In this document: piece after piece, positions 46,057-55,240 of the stretch | Layout: every line of letters starts with the position of its first letter | Position numbering within the stretch: the stretch's first letter is position 1 | Assembly: GCF_000184745.1 (NCBI RefSeq) | Contig: NC_014931.1 | Location: 3,844,001 to 3,908,000, forward strand | Origin: Variovorax paradoxus EPS | Lineage (GTDB): Bacteria; Pseudomonadota; Gammaproteobacteria; Burkholderiales; Burkholderiaceae_C | Direction: 5' to 3' | Length of the DNA: 64,000 bases | The notes under the pieces: generated by a model | The model's input: only the letters and a program-made list of their open reading frames with translations | The model's database searches: none | What the model was told of the DNA's origin: nothing | Made by a program: the position numbers and the translations under genes

Positions 46057-48681
46057 CTAGACGCGTTCCGAGACCCAGCCCTGAACCGACTTCAGCGCGG
46101 CAGGCACGCCCGCTGCATCGGTGCCGCCGGCCATGGCCATGTCGGCCTTGCCGCCGCCCTTGCCACCGACCTGCTGCGCCACGAAGTTGACCAGCTCGCC
46201 GGCCTTGGCCTTGCCCACGGTGTCGGCGGTGACGCCGGCCGCGATCTGCACCTTGTCGCCGTCGACGGCGGCCAGCACGATGATGGCGGTCTTGAGCTTG
46301 TCCTTGAGCTTGTCCATGGTGTCGCGCAGCGTCTTGGCGTCGGCGCCATCGAGCTTGGCCGCGAGCACCTTGATGCCGTTGATGTCGACCGCTTGCGCGA
46401 TGAGTTCGTCGCCCTTGGACGACGCGAGCTTGCCCTTGAGCGAACCCACTTCGCGCTCCAGCGCCCTCACCTGCTCCAGCACCTGCGAAAGGCGCCCCTG
46501 CAGTTCGGCGGCCGGCGACTTGAGCGTGGCGGCCACGCTCTGCACGGTCGATTCGAGGTCCTGGAGGTAGGTGAGCGCGTTGGCGCCCGTGACCGCCTCG
46601 ATGCGGCGCACGCCGGCGGCCACGCCGCCTTCGCTCACGATCTTGAAGAGGCCGATGTCGCCGGTGCGGCCCACGTGGGTGCCGCCGCACAGCTCGCGGC
46701 TCGAGCCGATGTCCAGCACGCGCACGGTCTCGCCGTATTTCTCGCCGAACAGCATCATCGCGCCGGTCTTCTGGGCCGATTCCATGTCCATCACGCGCGC
46801 CTGTGTGGCGACGTTGGAAAGGATCTCGGCATTCACGCGCTTCTCGATCTCCAGGATCTGGTCGCGCGTGACGGGTGCGTTGTGTGCGAAGTCGAAGCGC
46901 GTCTTGTCGGCATCGACCAGCGAGCCCTTCTGCTGCACATGGTCGCCGAGCACTTCGCGCAGGGCCTTGTGCATCAGGTGAGTGACCGAGTGGTTGCGCA
47001 TGGTCGCGTTGCGGCGCGCGCCGTCGACCGCGGCCTTGACCGCGTCGCCGACCTTGAGCGTGCCCTGGGTCTGCGTGCCGTGGTGGCCGAACACGTCGGC
47101 CTTGATCTTCTGCGTGTCTTCCACGCCGAACTGCACGCCTTCGGCGCTGAGCACGCCCTGGTCGCCGACCTGGCCGCCGCTCTCCGAATAGAAAGGCGTG
47201 GTGTCGAGCACGACGATGCCGGGCTGGCCTTCCTTCAGTTCGTTGACGGCGGCGCCTTCGAAGTACAGCGCGACGACCTTGGCGCTTTCCTCCAGGTGTT
47301 CGTAGCCGGTGAAGGTGTTGCCCGCGCCGGTGTATTCGACGTTGCGGTCCATCTTGAACTTGCCACCCGCACGGCCCGCGGCCTTCTGCTTTTCCATGGC
47401 GACGTTGAAGCCGGCCTCGTCGACGCTCACGCCGCGCTCGCGGCACACGTCGGCCGACAGGTCGAGCGGGAAGCCGTAGGTGTCGTGCAGCTTGAAGGCG
47501 ACGTCGCCCGGCAACGTCTTGGCGCCGCCGGCCAGGGCCGCATCGAGGATTTCCATGCCGTTGGCGAGCGTCTCGAAGAAGCGCTCTTCCTCGGCCTTGA
47601 GCGTGTCGGTGATGCGCTTCTCGTCGGCCACGAGCTTGGGGTACGCATCGCCCATGAGCTTCACGAGGTCGGGCACGAGCTTGTGGAAGAACGGCTTCTT
47701 CTGGCCCAGCTTGTAGCCGTGGCGGATCGCGCGGCGAACGATGCGGCGCTGCACGTAGCCGCGGCCTTCGTTCGAAGGGATCACGCCGTCGGACACCAGG
47801 AACGAGGTGGCGCGGATGTGGTCGGCGATCACGCGCAGCGAGTTGTTGCCCAGGTCCTTTTCGCCGGTCTCGCGGGCCGCCGCCTTGATGAGCGCATCGA
47901 AGATGTCGATCTCGTAGTTGCTGTGCACGTGCTGCAGGATCGCGGCCAGGCGCTCCAGGCCCATGCCGGTGTCGACGCAGGGCGCGGGCAGTTTCTTGAC
48001 CGAGCCGTCGGGCTGCATGTCGAACTGCATGAACACGTTGTTCCAGATCTCGATGTAGCGGTCGCCGTCTTCATCGGGGCTGCCGGGCGGGCCGCCGGGG
48101 ATCTCGGGGCCGTGGTCGAAGAAGATTTCGGAGCACGGACCGCAGGGGCCCGTGTCGGCCATCATCCAGAAGTTGTCGGACATGTAGCGGCCGCCCTTGT
48201 TGTCGCCGATGCGCACGACGCGCTCGGGCGGCAGGCCGATTTCCTTGGTCCAGATGTCGTAGGCCTCGTCGTCCTCGATGTAGACGGTGGCCCAAAGCTT
48301 TTCGGCCGGGAGCTTGTAGACCTTGGTCAGCAGCTCGAAGGCCCAGGTGAGCGATTCGCGCTTGAAGTAGTCGCCGAAGCTCCAGTTGCCCAGCATCTCG
48401 AAGAAGGTGTGATGCCGCGCGGTGTAGCCCACGTTCTCAAGGTCGTTGTGCTTGCCGCCGGCGCGAAGGCACGCCTGGACCGAGGCGGCGCGCACGTAGT
48501 TGCGCTTGTCTTCGCCGAGGAACACGTCCTTGAACTGGACCATGCCCGAGTTGGTGAACATGAGCGTCGGGTCGTTGCCCGGCACCAGCGAGCTCGAAGG
48601 CACCACGGTGTGGCCCTTGGAGGCGAAGAAATCGAGAAAGGTCTTGCGGATGTCCGCGACCGTGAATGTGGGCTGGCTCAT
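46057..48681 (-). CDS. alaS: Alanyl-tRNA synthetase
   Basis: 874 residues from ATG 48681 ([20 protein letters not shown]), the usual length. Class II catalytic core at the N-terminus, editing domain with [11 protein letters not shown] and [12 protein letters not shown] (HxxxH and CxxxH zinc site), and a C-terminal DHHA1/C-Ala region ending near [16 protein letters not shown]. Charges tRNA-Ala and removes mischarged serine or glycine. Essential, stand-alone gene. Confidence 0.97.
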   Translation of the reverse strand: MSQPTFTVADIRKTFLDFFASKGHTVVPSSSLVPGNDPTLMFTNSGMVQFKDVFLGEDKRNYVRAASVQACLRAGGKHNDLENVGYTARHHTFFEMLGNWSFGDYFKRESLTWAFELLTKVYKLPAEKLWATVYIEDDEAYDIWTKEIGLPPERVVRIGDNKGGRYMSDNFWMMADTGPCGPCSEIFFDHGPEIPGGPPGSPDEDGDRYIEIWNNVFMQFDMQPDGSVKKLPAPCVDTGMGLERLAAILQHVHSNYEIDIFDALIKAAARETGEKDLGNNSLRVIADHIRATSFLVSDGVIPSNEGRGYVQRRIVRRAIRHGYKLGQKKPFFHKLVPDLVKLMGDAYPKLVADEKRITDTLKAEEERFFETLANGMEILDAALAGGAKTLPGDVAFKLHDTYGFPLDLSADVCRERGVSVDEAGFNVAMEKQKAAGRAGGKFKMDRNVEYTGAGNTFTGYEHLEESAKVVALYFEGAAVNELKEGQPGIVVLDTTPFYSESGGQVGDQGVLSAEGVQFGVEDTQKIKADVFGHHGTQTQGTLKVGDAVKAAVDGARRNATMRNHSVTHLMHKALREVLGDHVQQKGSLVDADKTRFDFAHNAPVTRDQILEIEKRVNAEILSNVATQARVMDMESAQKTGAMMLFGEKYGETVRVLDIGSSRELCGGTHVGRTGDIGLFKIVSEGGVAAGVRRIEAVTGANALTYLQDLESTVQSVAATLKSPAAELQGRLSQVLEQVRALEREVGSLKGKLASSKGDELIAQAVDINGIKVLAAKLDGADAKTLRDTMDKLKDKLKTAIIVLAAVDGDKVQIAAGVTADTVGKAKAGELVNFVAQQVGGKGGGKADMAMAGGTDAAGVPAALKSVQGWVSERV

Positions 48682-48935
48682 CTTTGGATTTCGTCTTCTG
48701 TCGAGGGCGGCCTGGCGATGGCGACCTCTCGTCGAAACCACTGCGTCGAACCGACCTAACTGCTTGATTTGCTTGAACAAACGATTATAGGTTTGCCCAT
48801 GGCGCCCGGGCGTGGCCGGGGCCAAGGGCGCGATCGGGACGCCGCGGCTAATATGCGCCCTGGCGCCCGCGCGGCCGAACCAAACGCAGCGAGCCCCGTC
48901 CTATTCATATGCACAACATGAATCAAGGAGTCCGC

Positions 48936-49757
48936 ATGCCAGGTCTTGAGGCCGAACACTGGAAGATCGAGGACCTCGATTTCTCTCGCATCGCACTCGA
49001 CAAGGTGCGCCCGGACGAGAACCTTTTCTACCTCGTGACCTCCGCCTCGTTCATCGAAAGCGGCTCGGACCTGTACACGCACAACCTGGTCGATTTTTTC
49101 CGCGGCGACGACGAAGTCACCGACTGGCTCTCCAACTACTGGGAACCCGAGGAGCTGCAGCACGGCCAGGCGCTGCGCGCCTATGTGCGCCATGTGTGGC
49201 CCGAATTCGAGTGGGACACGGCCTATCGCGGCTTTCTGGAGGAATACGCGAGCTACTGCAAGGTCGAATTGCTGGGTCCCACCCGCGCCCTGGAGATGAC
49301 CGCGCGCTGCGTGGTCGAGACCGGCACCGCCACTTATTACCGCGCCATGGCCCGGGCCACCGACGAGCCGGTGCTGAGCGACCTGGCGACCCGCATCGCG
49401 ACCGACGAGGTCAACCACTACAAGCACTTCTATCGGTTCTTCCGCCGCTACCGAGAGCAGGAAAAACTCAGCCGCTTCCGCGTGATCGGCACCATCGGCC
49501 GGCGCACGCTGGAGCTCAAGAGCGAAGACGCCGACTGCGCCATCCGCCACGTCGTGAAGGCCCGGTCGCCCCATCGCGCCGACGACACGGCCTATGTGCA
49601 GCAGCTGAGCGCGCGCATGAACAGCACCATCCGCACCAACCTGAGCGCCGGCAGCACGCTCAAGATGCTGATGCGGCCGCTGGAGTTGCCTGCCCGGGTG
49701 CAGACGGTGATCCAGTACCCGATCAAGCAATTCATGCAGCACGTGTTCCTGCGCTAG
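48936..49757 (+). CDS. Ferritin-like di-iron protein
   Basis: 273 residues. The start at 48936 has AAGGAG five bases upstream. All-helical, with di-iron ligand motifs WEPEELQHGQALRAY (E-x-x-H), CVVETGTATYYRAMAR and DEVNHYKHFYRFFRRY (D-E-x-x-H), the pattern of ferritin-like/acyl-ACP-desaturase-like proteins. Probably an oxidase, desaturase or iron-handling protein; the exact reaction is unknown. Divergent from alaS, with the AT-richer island beginning downstream. Confidence 0.82.
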   Translation: MPGLEAEHWKIEDLDFSRIALDKVRPDENLFYLVTSASFIESGSDLYTHNLVDFFRGDDEVTDWLSNYWEPEELQHGQALRAYVRHVWPEFEWDTAYRGFLEEYASYCKVELLGPTRALEMTARCVVETGTATYYRAMARATDEPVLSDLATRIATDEVNHYKHFYRFFRRYREQEKLSRFRVIGTIGRRTLELKSEDADCAIRHVVKARSPHRADDTAYVQQLSARMNSTIRTNLSAGSTLKMLMRPLELPARVQTVIQYPIKQFMQHVFLR

Positions 49758-50108
49758 CGCGGGCCCGCGTTGTCCCTCTGAATGCGGGTCAGACGTTTGA
49801 GTAATTCACCACCGAGGAAGCGTGACCGCCTGTTAGTTCTGGGCGGTTTCAGCGAGAGATATCTCGCTGCCTAACTTCCCGAGCCACTCGTCTGGGGCGA
49901 GAGGACATATGAGTCCCGTAGACATCACCAGCTGCGCTCGAAAGCTCGATCAGGCACTGGCGGAAGAAATCGAGCGTCGCGACCGTTTCGGTCATCAAGC
50001 AGATTCCCCAGAAATCAATTCATCCTGCAGCAATTTCTGGAAGATTCGTATACCGGAATCGCATGGCGGGCCTTGCCTGCCACCGAGCCTTCTTGCGCTC
50101 GATCGATT
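49758..50108. other. Left boundary of the AT-rich island, hairpins and a possible gene remnant
   Basis: No convincing gene. Two hairpins stand in line: ACCGCC/GGCGGT (about 49825-49847) and AGCGAGA-gata-TCTCGCT (49851-49868). A frame opens at 49909 behind a GAGAGGA element (MSPVDITSCARKLDQALAEE) but loses protein-like character after about 38 codons, while another frame then looks coding-like. This would suit a decayed, frameshifted gene at the edge of inserted DNA. No transposase motif was identified. Confidence 0.4.
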
Positions 50109-51494
50109 TCACATATTCACCCCGGCGTCGGAATTTGGGGACTGCTTATCAAATGCGCCGAAATGCTTCAATGCTTCGTTCAGCCAAGGAACATTCCTTG
50201 TTGCCGCAAAATCTTCAAATGACGTCCCGCTATGCACCGCCTCCACCGATTCTCGAAGAGACGCGGCGCCGGCGCGGGTGCCACCCGGGTGACCATGCAC
50301 CCCGCCTCCCGCGAACAGGGCGACTCTTGGACCAAGCTCTTTAACGATTTTCTCCGTAGTCAAAGGATCAAGACCAGCGCCGCAAATAGGCAAAACAGAA
50401 CGCAATCCATCGAAATCCTGGGCCAGCCCTGACGCTGAGGAGGTTGAGGGTAGATAAGTCGCTTCCGTAACCGATGCAACGATATCGAGTACAGCGGCTT
50501 TTTTGGAACTCATAACGCCTATGGCTGGTGTGCCCGTGTGAACCTGATCCCCTCCAATTACTCGGAATAATTTCGCCCAAACCATGTAATCAACACCAAA
50601 ATCCTGGGCTCGATGCAATGCGGCAAAAAGGGTTCTGTGCCCGTGAATAATGAGGCCCAGGTCCTGATTTCGCAGGGTATGAAGAAGAGAGCAACCGCCC
50701 ATCACAAAGTCGATCATGATTGCGTCTCCCCCCAGTCTCGCAACAAAATCAGCTCGCCTTATCGATTCCAATACGTTGGACGACGTGACATTCGGCACAT
50801 AGATTTTCTTTCGACCACTGATATCTTCCGCCCTTTTCATGGCGTCAATCGAAAGGCGAATCCGTGTGTAAAAATCACTGCCGAATGCCGGCTGGTGCGT
50901 AAGGGCTTCGTCATCCTTGACCATATCGACACCGTGCGTTCCGCCTTCACTAGCAAGTCCAGACCAGGCGTCGAAACAAATCTCGGCGTGTTCGCTTGCC
51001 GTGAGGCCGCATTTCGGTTTGATAATAGATCCGATGATCGGGATATTTTTTTCTATTTTTAACCGCTCATACACGCCCTTTATTCCATGCCTTGGTCCAA
51101 GGTAGGACGCCAAATACATTTTTGGGAGCGATATATCCATCAGCTTCAGCTTGGAAACATCGGCAAGGCCGAATGCATTACCGGCAATAACCGTCAGCAA
51201 TTGACTTATATTGCCAGGTTCAAATAAATCAATTGGATACGCAATTTTTGCTATGCCTACAGCGGGATCATAGGCGAAGACCTTGCCCGCAATCAGGTTT
51301 GCCCCGGCGGTCGCGGTCTTTACATCGGTCCAGGTTCCGGTCGATGATTCTGCCGCAACTGAGCCTAAGAATGCGAGGCCATCCAGTCGAGAAGTCACCG
51401 CTTTCTCTATCAGATAAGTCGCAACCACATTTTTTTCCGAATCAACTTCAAGACCGATATCAACATATTTCAGGTATGAACTCGATGATTTCAT
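50109..51494 (-). CDS. RuBisCO-like protein (form IV-like)
   Basis: 461 residues of the RuBisCO large-chain fold. Kept: Glu49, Thr54, Trp55 (AAESSTGTWTDV), Asn106, Lys159 and Lys161 (IIKPKCGL), the carbamate/Mg triad Lys193-Asp195-Glu196 (GVDMVKDDE), His286 (HGHR), His319 (QVHTGT) and the GGG phosphate loop (396-398). Lost: the loop-6 lysine (spinach Lys334; here TPAIGVM), Ser379 (Gly372) and Thr173 (Ile157). It should bind Mg and a sugar-bisphosphate-like ligand but not carboxylate RuBP normally; family relatives are isomerases, enolases or decarboxylases. Its ATG overlaps the permease stop (TAATG), behind a phosphoribulokinase. Composition is AT-rich relative to the window. Confidence 0.88.
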   Translation of the reverse strand: MKSSSSYLKYVDIGLEVDSEKNVVATYLIEKAVTSRLDGLAFLGSVAAESSTGTWTDVKTATAGANLIAGKVFAYDPAVGIAKIAYPIDLFEPGNISQLLTVIAGNAFGLADVSKLKLMDISLPKMYLASYLGPRHGIKGVYERLKIEKNIPIIGSIIKPKCGLTASEHAEICFDAWSGLASEGGTHGVDMVKDDEALTHQPAFGSDFYTRIRLSIDAMKRAEDISGRKKIYVPNVTSSNVLESIRRADFVARLGGDAIMIDFVMGGCSLLHTLRNQDLGLIIHGHRTLFAALHRAQDFGVDYMVWAKLFRVIGGDQVHTGTPAIGVMSSKKAAVLDIVASVTEATYLPSTSSASGLAQDFDGLRSVLPICGAGLDPLTTEKIVKELGPRVALFAGGGVHGHPGGTRAGAASLRESVEAVHSGTSFEDFAATRNVPWLNEALKHFGAFDKQSPNSDAGVNM

Positions 51495-52333
51495 TATTTT
51501 ATCCCGACGAGGATGGTTCCAATTAAAGATATAAAGATCAGTCCATATGACTTCAGGCCAAGCTTTTCTCCCAAATAATGCGCCGCGACCGCCGTAAAAA
51601 GAATGCTCAGGTTTCTCAGTGTGGTGAGCTGTGCTGCCCCAGAGTCTTTGAGTGCATGGAGATAAATACTGAACCCTCCGAAGCTCATCAATCCAAGAAT
51701 GCAGAGACGTCCCAACGATGTCTTGCTCACTTGATAAACCCGACTGCGCCTCTCCTTGCCAAGTAAAAGATAGGCAATAGCGACACGAATCACATCAGAC
51801 ACCCCTAGCAGCGCGAAGTGATTGGCGCCTGCAGTCACTGCCTTTTTATAAAAGACGCTGTAACCGACGATGCATAGTGCGGACGCCGCTGCCCACCACA
51901 AATGTTGATTCAGCTTCTCCTTTTTCCCCTGAAGCATCATCAACGAGAGAGAAACAGTCAAAATTGCAGCCCCGGCAACGCCGGTTGGAGTAATCTTTTC
52001 TCCGAGATAGAAAAATGATACCGGCCATAGAAGCAAGATCGCACCAGCACGGGATATGGTATATGCCAGGCCTAAACTTGATCCTTGAAAAGCAAGACTG
52101 ATAGTCGCAAGAGAAAAGCCAGCAAATAACCCTGCACTAATTGTAAATGGCAATGTTTTTGCTGTAAGGGCGGATCCCAACTCCCCGCTCCCAGCTACAA
52201 GTGCAATTAAACAGGCGATGCCGCCCAATAAAACCGCACCAGCCGACACGTCGGCTACCGTTTTGAGGCCAGCATTCCAAATGGAATGAAGTAGCGCCGA
52301 TACAATTATCAGAATTAAAGCAGTCAATTCCAT
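51494..52333 (-). CDS. EamA/DMT-family permease
   Basis: 279 residues from ATG 52333, with AGAGG seven bases upstream. About ten membrane segments in two EamA halves: LHSIWNAGLKTVADVSAG and AILLLWPVSFFYLGEKITPT in the first, LRNLSILFTAVAAHYLGEKL in the second. DMT permeases move metabolites such as sugars phosphates, amino acids or purines, in or out. It lies between the kinase (62 bases upstream) and the RuBisCO-like gene (stop and start share a base), so it probably handles the pathway's substrate or product. Confidence 0.87.
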   Translation of the reverse strand: MELTALILIIVSALLHSIWNAGLKTVADVSAGAVLLGGIACLIALVAGSGELGSALTAKTLPFTISAGLFAGFSLATISLAFQGSSLGLAYTISRAGAILLLWPVSFFYLGEKITPTGVAGAAILTVSLSLMMLQGKKEKLNQHLWWAAASALCIVGYSVFYKKAVTAGANHFALLGVSDVIRVAIAYLLLGKERRSRVYQVSKTSLGRLCILGLMSFGGFSIYLHALKDSGAAQLTTLRNLSILFTAVAAHYLGEKLGLKSYGLIFISLIGTILVGIK

Positions 52334-52395
52334 ACATAGCCTCTGCCGAATCACGTGGAGTGATCGTTTTCTTGGTATTGATAATGTCCAACGGA

Positions 52396-53310
52396 CTACG
52401 ATGGGAAGACGCTCGCACTTTCGGCTTGTGTCTTTCGCATGATTTCACGTCGCGCATTCATTAAACGCCGAACGAGAGTCGTGAAAATTAGCAGCAGCGC
52501 TGGCTCCAGCTTTCTGCCTGGCACGACCACTATGTCCGGTCTGACCATCCATGCGCCCTGCAGCGTATTTTTTAGAAATTGGAAGTCATCGGATTCGTTG
52601 AGTGTCAAGCGAATCACAGCATAAATCTCGTCCTCGCTCGGGATATTTAGAGACGAGAAGGGATTGGACGAGTCAATGATCGGGATGCGCTGAATATTGA
52701 CATGCGTCCGAGAGAACTGTGGGCACAAATACCTTACGTAGTCAGGCATGCGCTGCAAAATGGATTCCGTTACTTCGGCTGCCGTATAGCCACGGGAAGT
52801 AGTGTCTCTATGCAGTTTCTGAATCCATTCCAGATTAATTGTAGGGACTACGCCAATCGTAAGGTCTACATACTTGGAAATATCGACCTTGTCCGTGACA
52901 ATGGTGCCATGCAGCCCTTCATACAAGAGGCAATCGGTGTTCTCGGGCAGAGGCTCCCATTCAGTAAAGTTTCCAAGATTTTTTCCCCATTTATCTGCTT
53001 CGATTTCGTTATGCACGTAATGCCGTAGCTTGCCTGTGCCTGCCTCGCTGTACTCGCGGAATAAATTCTCGAGTTCATTCAACAGATTTGCTTCCGGATG
53101 CAAATGCGTAAAATGGGGATTCCCCTGCTTGGCCGCATCCGCCATCGCTACTTTCATGGCCTTGCGATCGTAACAATGGAACGAATCCCCCTCGATGAGC
53201 ACAGAACAGATTTTTTCACGTTGAAAAATATCCTGAACTATGTTCGTGATTAATGTTTTTCCAGCTCCGGAAGAGCCCGTGATTGAAATAATGGGATGCT
53301 TTGCAGAAAT
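52396..53310 (-). CDS. prk: Phosphoribulokinase, proteobacterial type, with apparent ATT start
   Basis: 304 residues if begun at ATT 53310. The frame has a stop (TAG) 12 codons upstream and no ATG, GTG, TTG or CTG before the P-loop; GGAGG lies seven bases before the ATT. Starting there gives residue numbers equal to Rhodobacter sphaeroides PRK: P-loop GSSGAGKT (12-19), Arg31, Asp42, His45, Arg49, Lys53, His100, Glu131, His134, Lys165, Arg168, Asp169, Arg173. All are present. The P-loop has Lys18 where most PRKs have Thr. It makes ribulose 1,5-bisphosphate from ribulose 5-phosphate and ATP. A GTG at 53202 is unlikely as it would delete the P-loop. Confidence 0.88.
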   Translation of the reverse strand: MSAKHPIISITGSSGAGKTLITNIVQDIFQREKICSVLIEGDSFHCYDRKAMKVAMADAAKQGNPHFTHLHPEANLLNELENLFREYSEAGTGKLRHYVHNEIEADKWGKNLGNFTEWEPLPENTDCLLYEGLHGTIVTDKVDISKYVDLTIGVVPTINLEWIQKLHRDTTSRGYTAAEVTESILQRMPDYVRYLCPQFSRTHVNIQRIPIIDSSNPFSSLNIPSEDEIYAVIRLTLNESDDFQFLKNTLQGAWMVRPDIVVVPGRKLEPALLLIFTTLVRRLMNARREIMRKTQAESASVFPS

Positions 53311-53737
53311 CGAACTCCCTCCCTGGCTGAAATAATTATTTGTCTAAATCATCGATTGACGGCGCCCGTTCTTTTAATTTCCTTCTTAGACATGAAGTAA
53401 TGCTCGATCTTTTTGGATCGGTTACAACCATGTCGTTTTAATGACCGACAGGGCATTGTTTTATTTCTTTAACCCATGCACAAGATCAATAAATTCATAC
53501 GAATATGAGGGAATCTTCCATCTGTTGACGCTTACAGGAAGCATCGCGTGGTATGGCAAGGGAATAGTTTTTGGGCTCGCATAGCTGGCTCGGGCGCACC
53601 CTCTCCTCGCTGGGCATCACGAGAAAAATCGGTCCTCGCCGACAAGGGATGGGCCGTTTTCCCGGCCTTGTCCTGCATGGGTTTTTGATGCTCGCATGAT
53701 TGAATTTGGTATCCGAATCATTCATGGAGCAACAACG
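53311..53737. other. Right flank of the island, promoter region
   Basis: 427 bases without a recognisable gene. The left 150 bases are AT-rich (tttttggatcggttac, ttttatttctttaacc) and probably hold the promoter of the kinase operon. Composition returns to GC-rich near 53560. No integrase, transfer RNA or direct repeat was found at the boundary. Confidence 0.5.
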
Positions 53738-55240
53738 ATGGAGGCCAAGGCATCACGCCTCGGGGGACGGAAAAACGGTCTGCTGGGCATCGGCGTGCCA
53801 GGTTTGGACGACGTGCTCGGTGGGGGCATCGAGCCCAACCGCCTCTACCTGGTGGAGGGAACGCCCGGCGCCGGCAAGACGACCATCGCCCTGCAGTTCC
53901 TGCTCGAGGGCGCCAGGGCGGGCGAGTCGGTCCTGTACGTCACGCTCTCGGAAACCGAACAGGAACTGCGCGGCGTGGCCAATTCGCACGGTTGGGACCT
54001 GTCGGGGATCCACGTTCGCGAGATGCTCCCCGCGCAGGACAGCCTCCACCCCGAAGAGCAGTACACGATGTTCCACCCCTCGGAGGTGGAACTGAGCGAA
54101 ACCACGCTGCGCATCCTCAGCGACGTCGACACGCTCAAGCCATCGCGCATCGTCTTCGACTCGCTGTCGGAGTTGCGGCTGCTGTCGGGCACGTCGCTGC
54201 GGTACCGCCGGCAGATCCTCGCGCTCAAGCAGTTCTTCGCGGGCCGGCAATGCACCGTGCTGCTGCTGGACGACATGACCGCCACCGAGCACGACCTGCA
54301 GGTGCAGAGCATCGCGCACGCCGTGCTTCGGCTCGAGCAGCTCAATTCCGACTACGGCTCGGCGCGGCGCCGCCTGCTGGTGGTCAAGTACCGTGGGCAG
54401 GCCTATCGCGGCGGCTTCCACGACTACAAGATCCATCGCGGGGGCCTGCAGGTGTTTCCGCGGCTCGTGGCCTCCGAGCATGCAACCAGCGGACCGCTGG
54501 TCAAGATGCCCAGCGGCATCGCGGAACTGGACGATCTGCTGGGAGGCGGTCTCGAGAAGGGAACGAGCACCCTGTTCGTCGGGGCGCCGGGCACGGGCAA
54601 ATCGTCGGTGGCGGTGCAGTTCGCCGTTTCCGCCGCCCGGCGCGGCGAATGCGCCGCGCTCTTCATCTTCGACGAGAGCGTCAACACGCTGCGCACGCGC
54701 TGCGCCGGCCTGGGAATGGATCTGGAGCCGTACATCGCGTCGGGCCACCTGCGCATCAAGCAGGTCGACCCCGCCGAGCTCTCGCCAGGCGAGTTGGTCC
54801 ACGAGATCCGCCTGGCCGTGACCGAGCACGCCGCAACGGTCGTCGTCATCGACAGCCTGAACGGCTATCTCAACGCCATGCCCGACGAGCGCTTTCTGAT
54901 CGTCCAGTTGCATGAACTGCTCACCTACCTCGGGCAGGCCGGCGTGGCCACGCTGCTGGTCGGCGCGCAGCACGGGCTGATCGGCATGCAGATGCAGACG
55001 CCGGTCGATGCCAGCTACCTGGCGGATGCGGTCGTCCTGCTGCGCTACTTCGAGTTCGAGGGCGAGGTCCGGCAGGCCATCTCGGTGCTGAAGAAACGCG
55101 GCGGCGCGCACGAGCGGACCATTCGCGACTTCTCGATGACCAGCAGCGGGTTGCATGTGGGCGAACCCCTGCGCCACTTCCGGGGCATCCTGAGCGGCAT
55201 TCCGGTGCCTATCGATGGCGTCACCGCCACTCCGCCGTGA
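53738..55240 (+). CDS. KaiC-like double-domain ATPase
   Basis: 500 residues from ATG 53738 (GGAGC upstream). Two RecA-like domains: the first with Walker A GTPGAGKT (41-48) and acidic TLSETEQEL, the second with GAPGTGKS (282-289) and IFDES. Each domain opens with a G-x-x-x-LDxxLGGG motif (GLDDVLGGG, ELDDLLGGG). These are KaiC relatives outside cyanobacteria and without KaiA/KaiB, often paired with histidine kinases in stress or light responses. It overlaps the kinase gene by 4 bases (GTGA). Confidence 0.9.
   Translation: MEAKASRLGGRKNGLLGIGVPGLDDVLGGGIEPNRLYLVEGTPGAGKTTIALQFLLEGARAGESVLYVTLSETEQELRGVANSHGWDLSGIHVREMLPAQDSLHPEEQYTMFHPSEVELSETTLRILSDVDTLKPSRIVFDSLSELRLLSGTSLRYRRQILALKQFFAGRQCTVLLLDDMTATEHDLQVQSIAHAVLRLEQLNSDYGSARRRLLVVKYRGQAYRGGFHDYKIHRGGLQVFPRLVASEHATSGPLVKMPSGIAELDDLLGGGLEKGTSTLFVGAPGTGKSSVAVQFAVSAARRGECAALFIFDESVNTLRTRCAGLGMDLEPYIASGHLRIKQVDPAELSPGELVHEIRLAVTEHAATVVVIDSLNGYLNAMPDERFLIVQLHELLTYLGQAGVATLLVGAQHGLIGMQMQTPVDASYLADAVVLLRYFEFEGEVRQAISVLKKRGGAHERTIRDFSMTSSGLHVGEPLRHFRGILSGIPVPIDGVTATPP

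Noticed and set aside
49909..50292. A 127-codon plus-strand gene at the island edge
   Set aside because: Only the first part looks coding and the second half overlaps the end of the RuBisCO-like gene on the other strand; treated as a possible remnant.
50109..51494. Functional CO2-fixing RuBisCO
   Set aside because: The loop-6 lysine and Ser379 equivalents are missing, and there is no small subunit or other Calvin-cycle gene besides phosphoribulokinase in the window.
53738..55240. Circadian clock component KaiC
   Set aside because: No kaiA or kaiB, and the organism is not a cyanobacterium; only the fold is shared.
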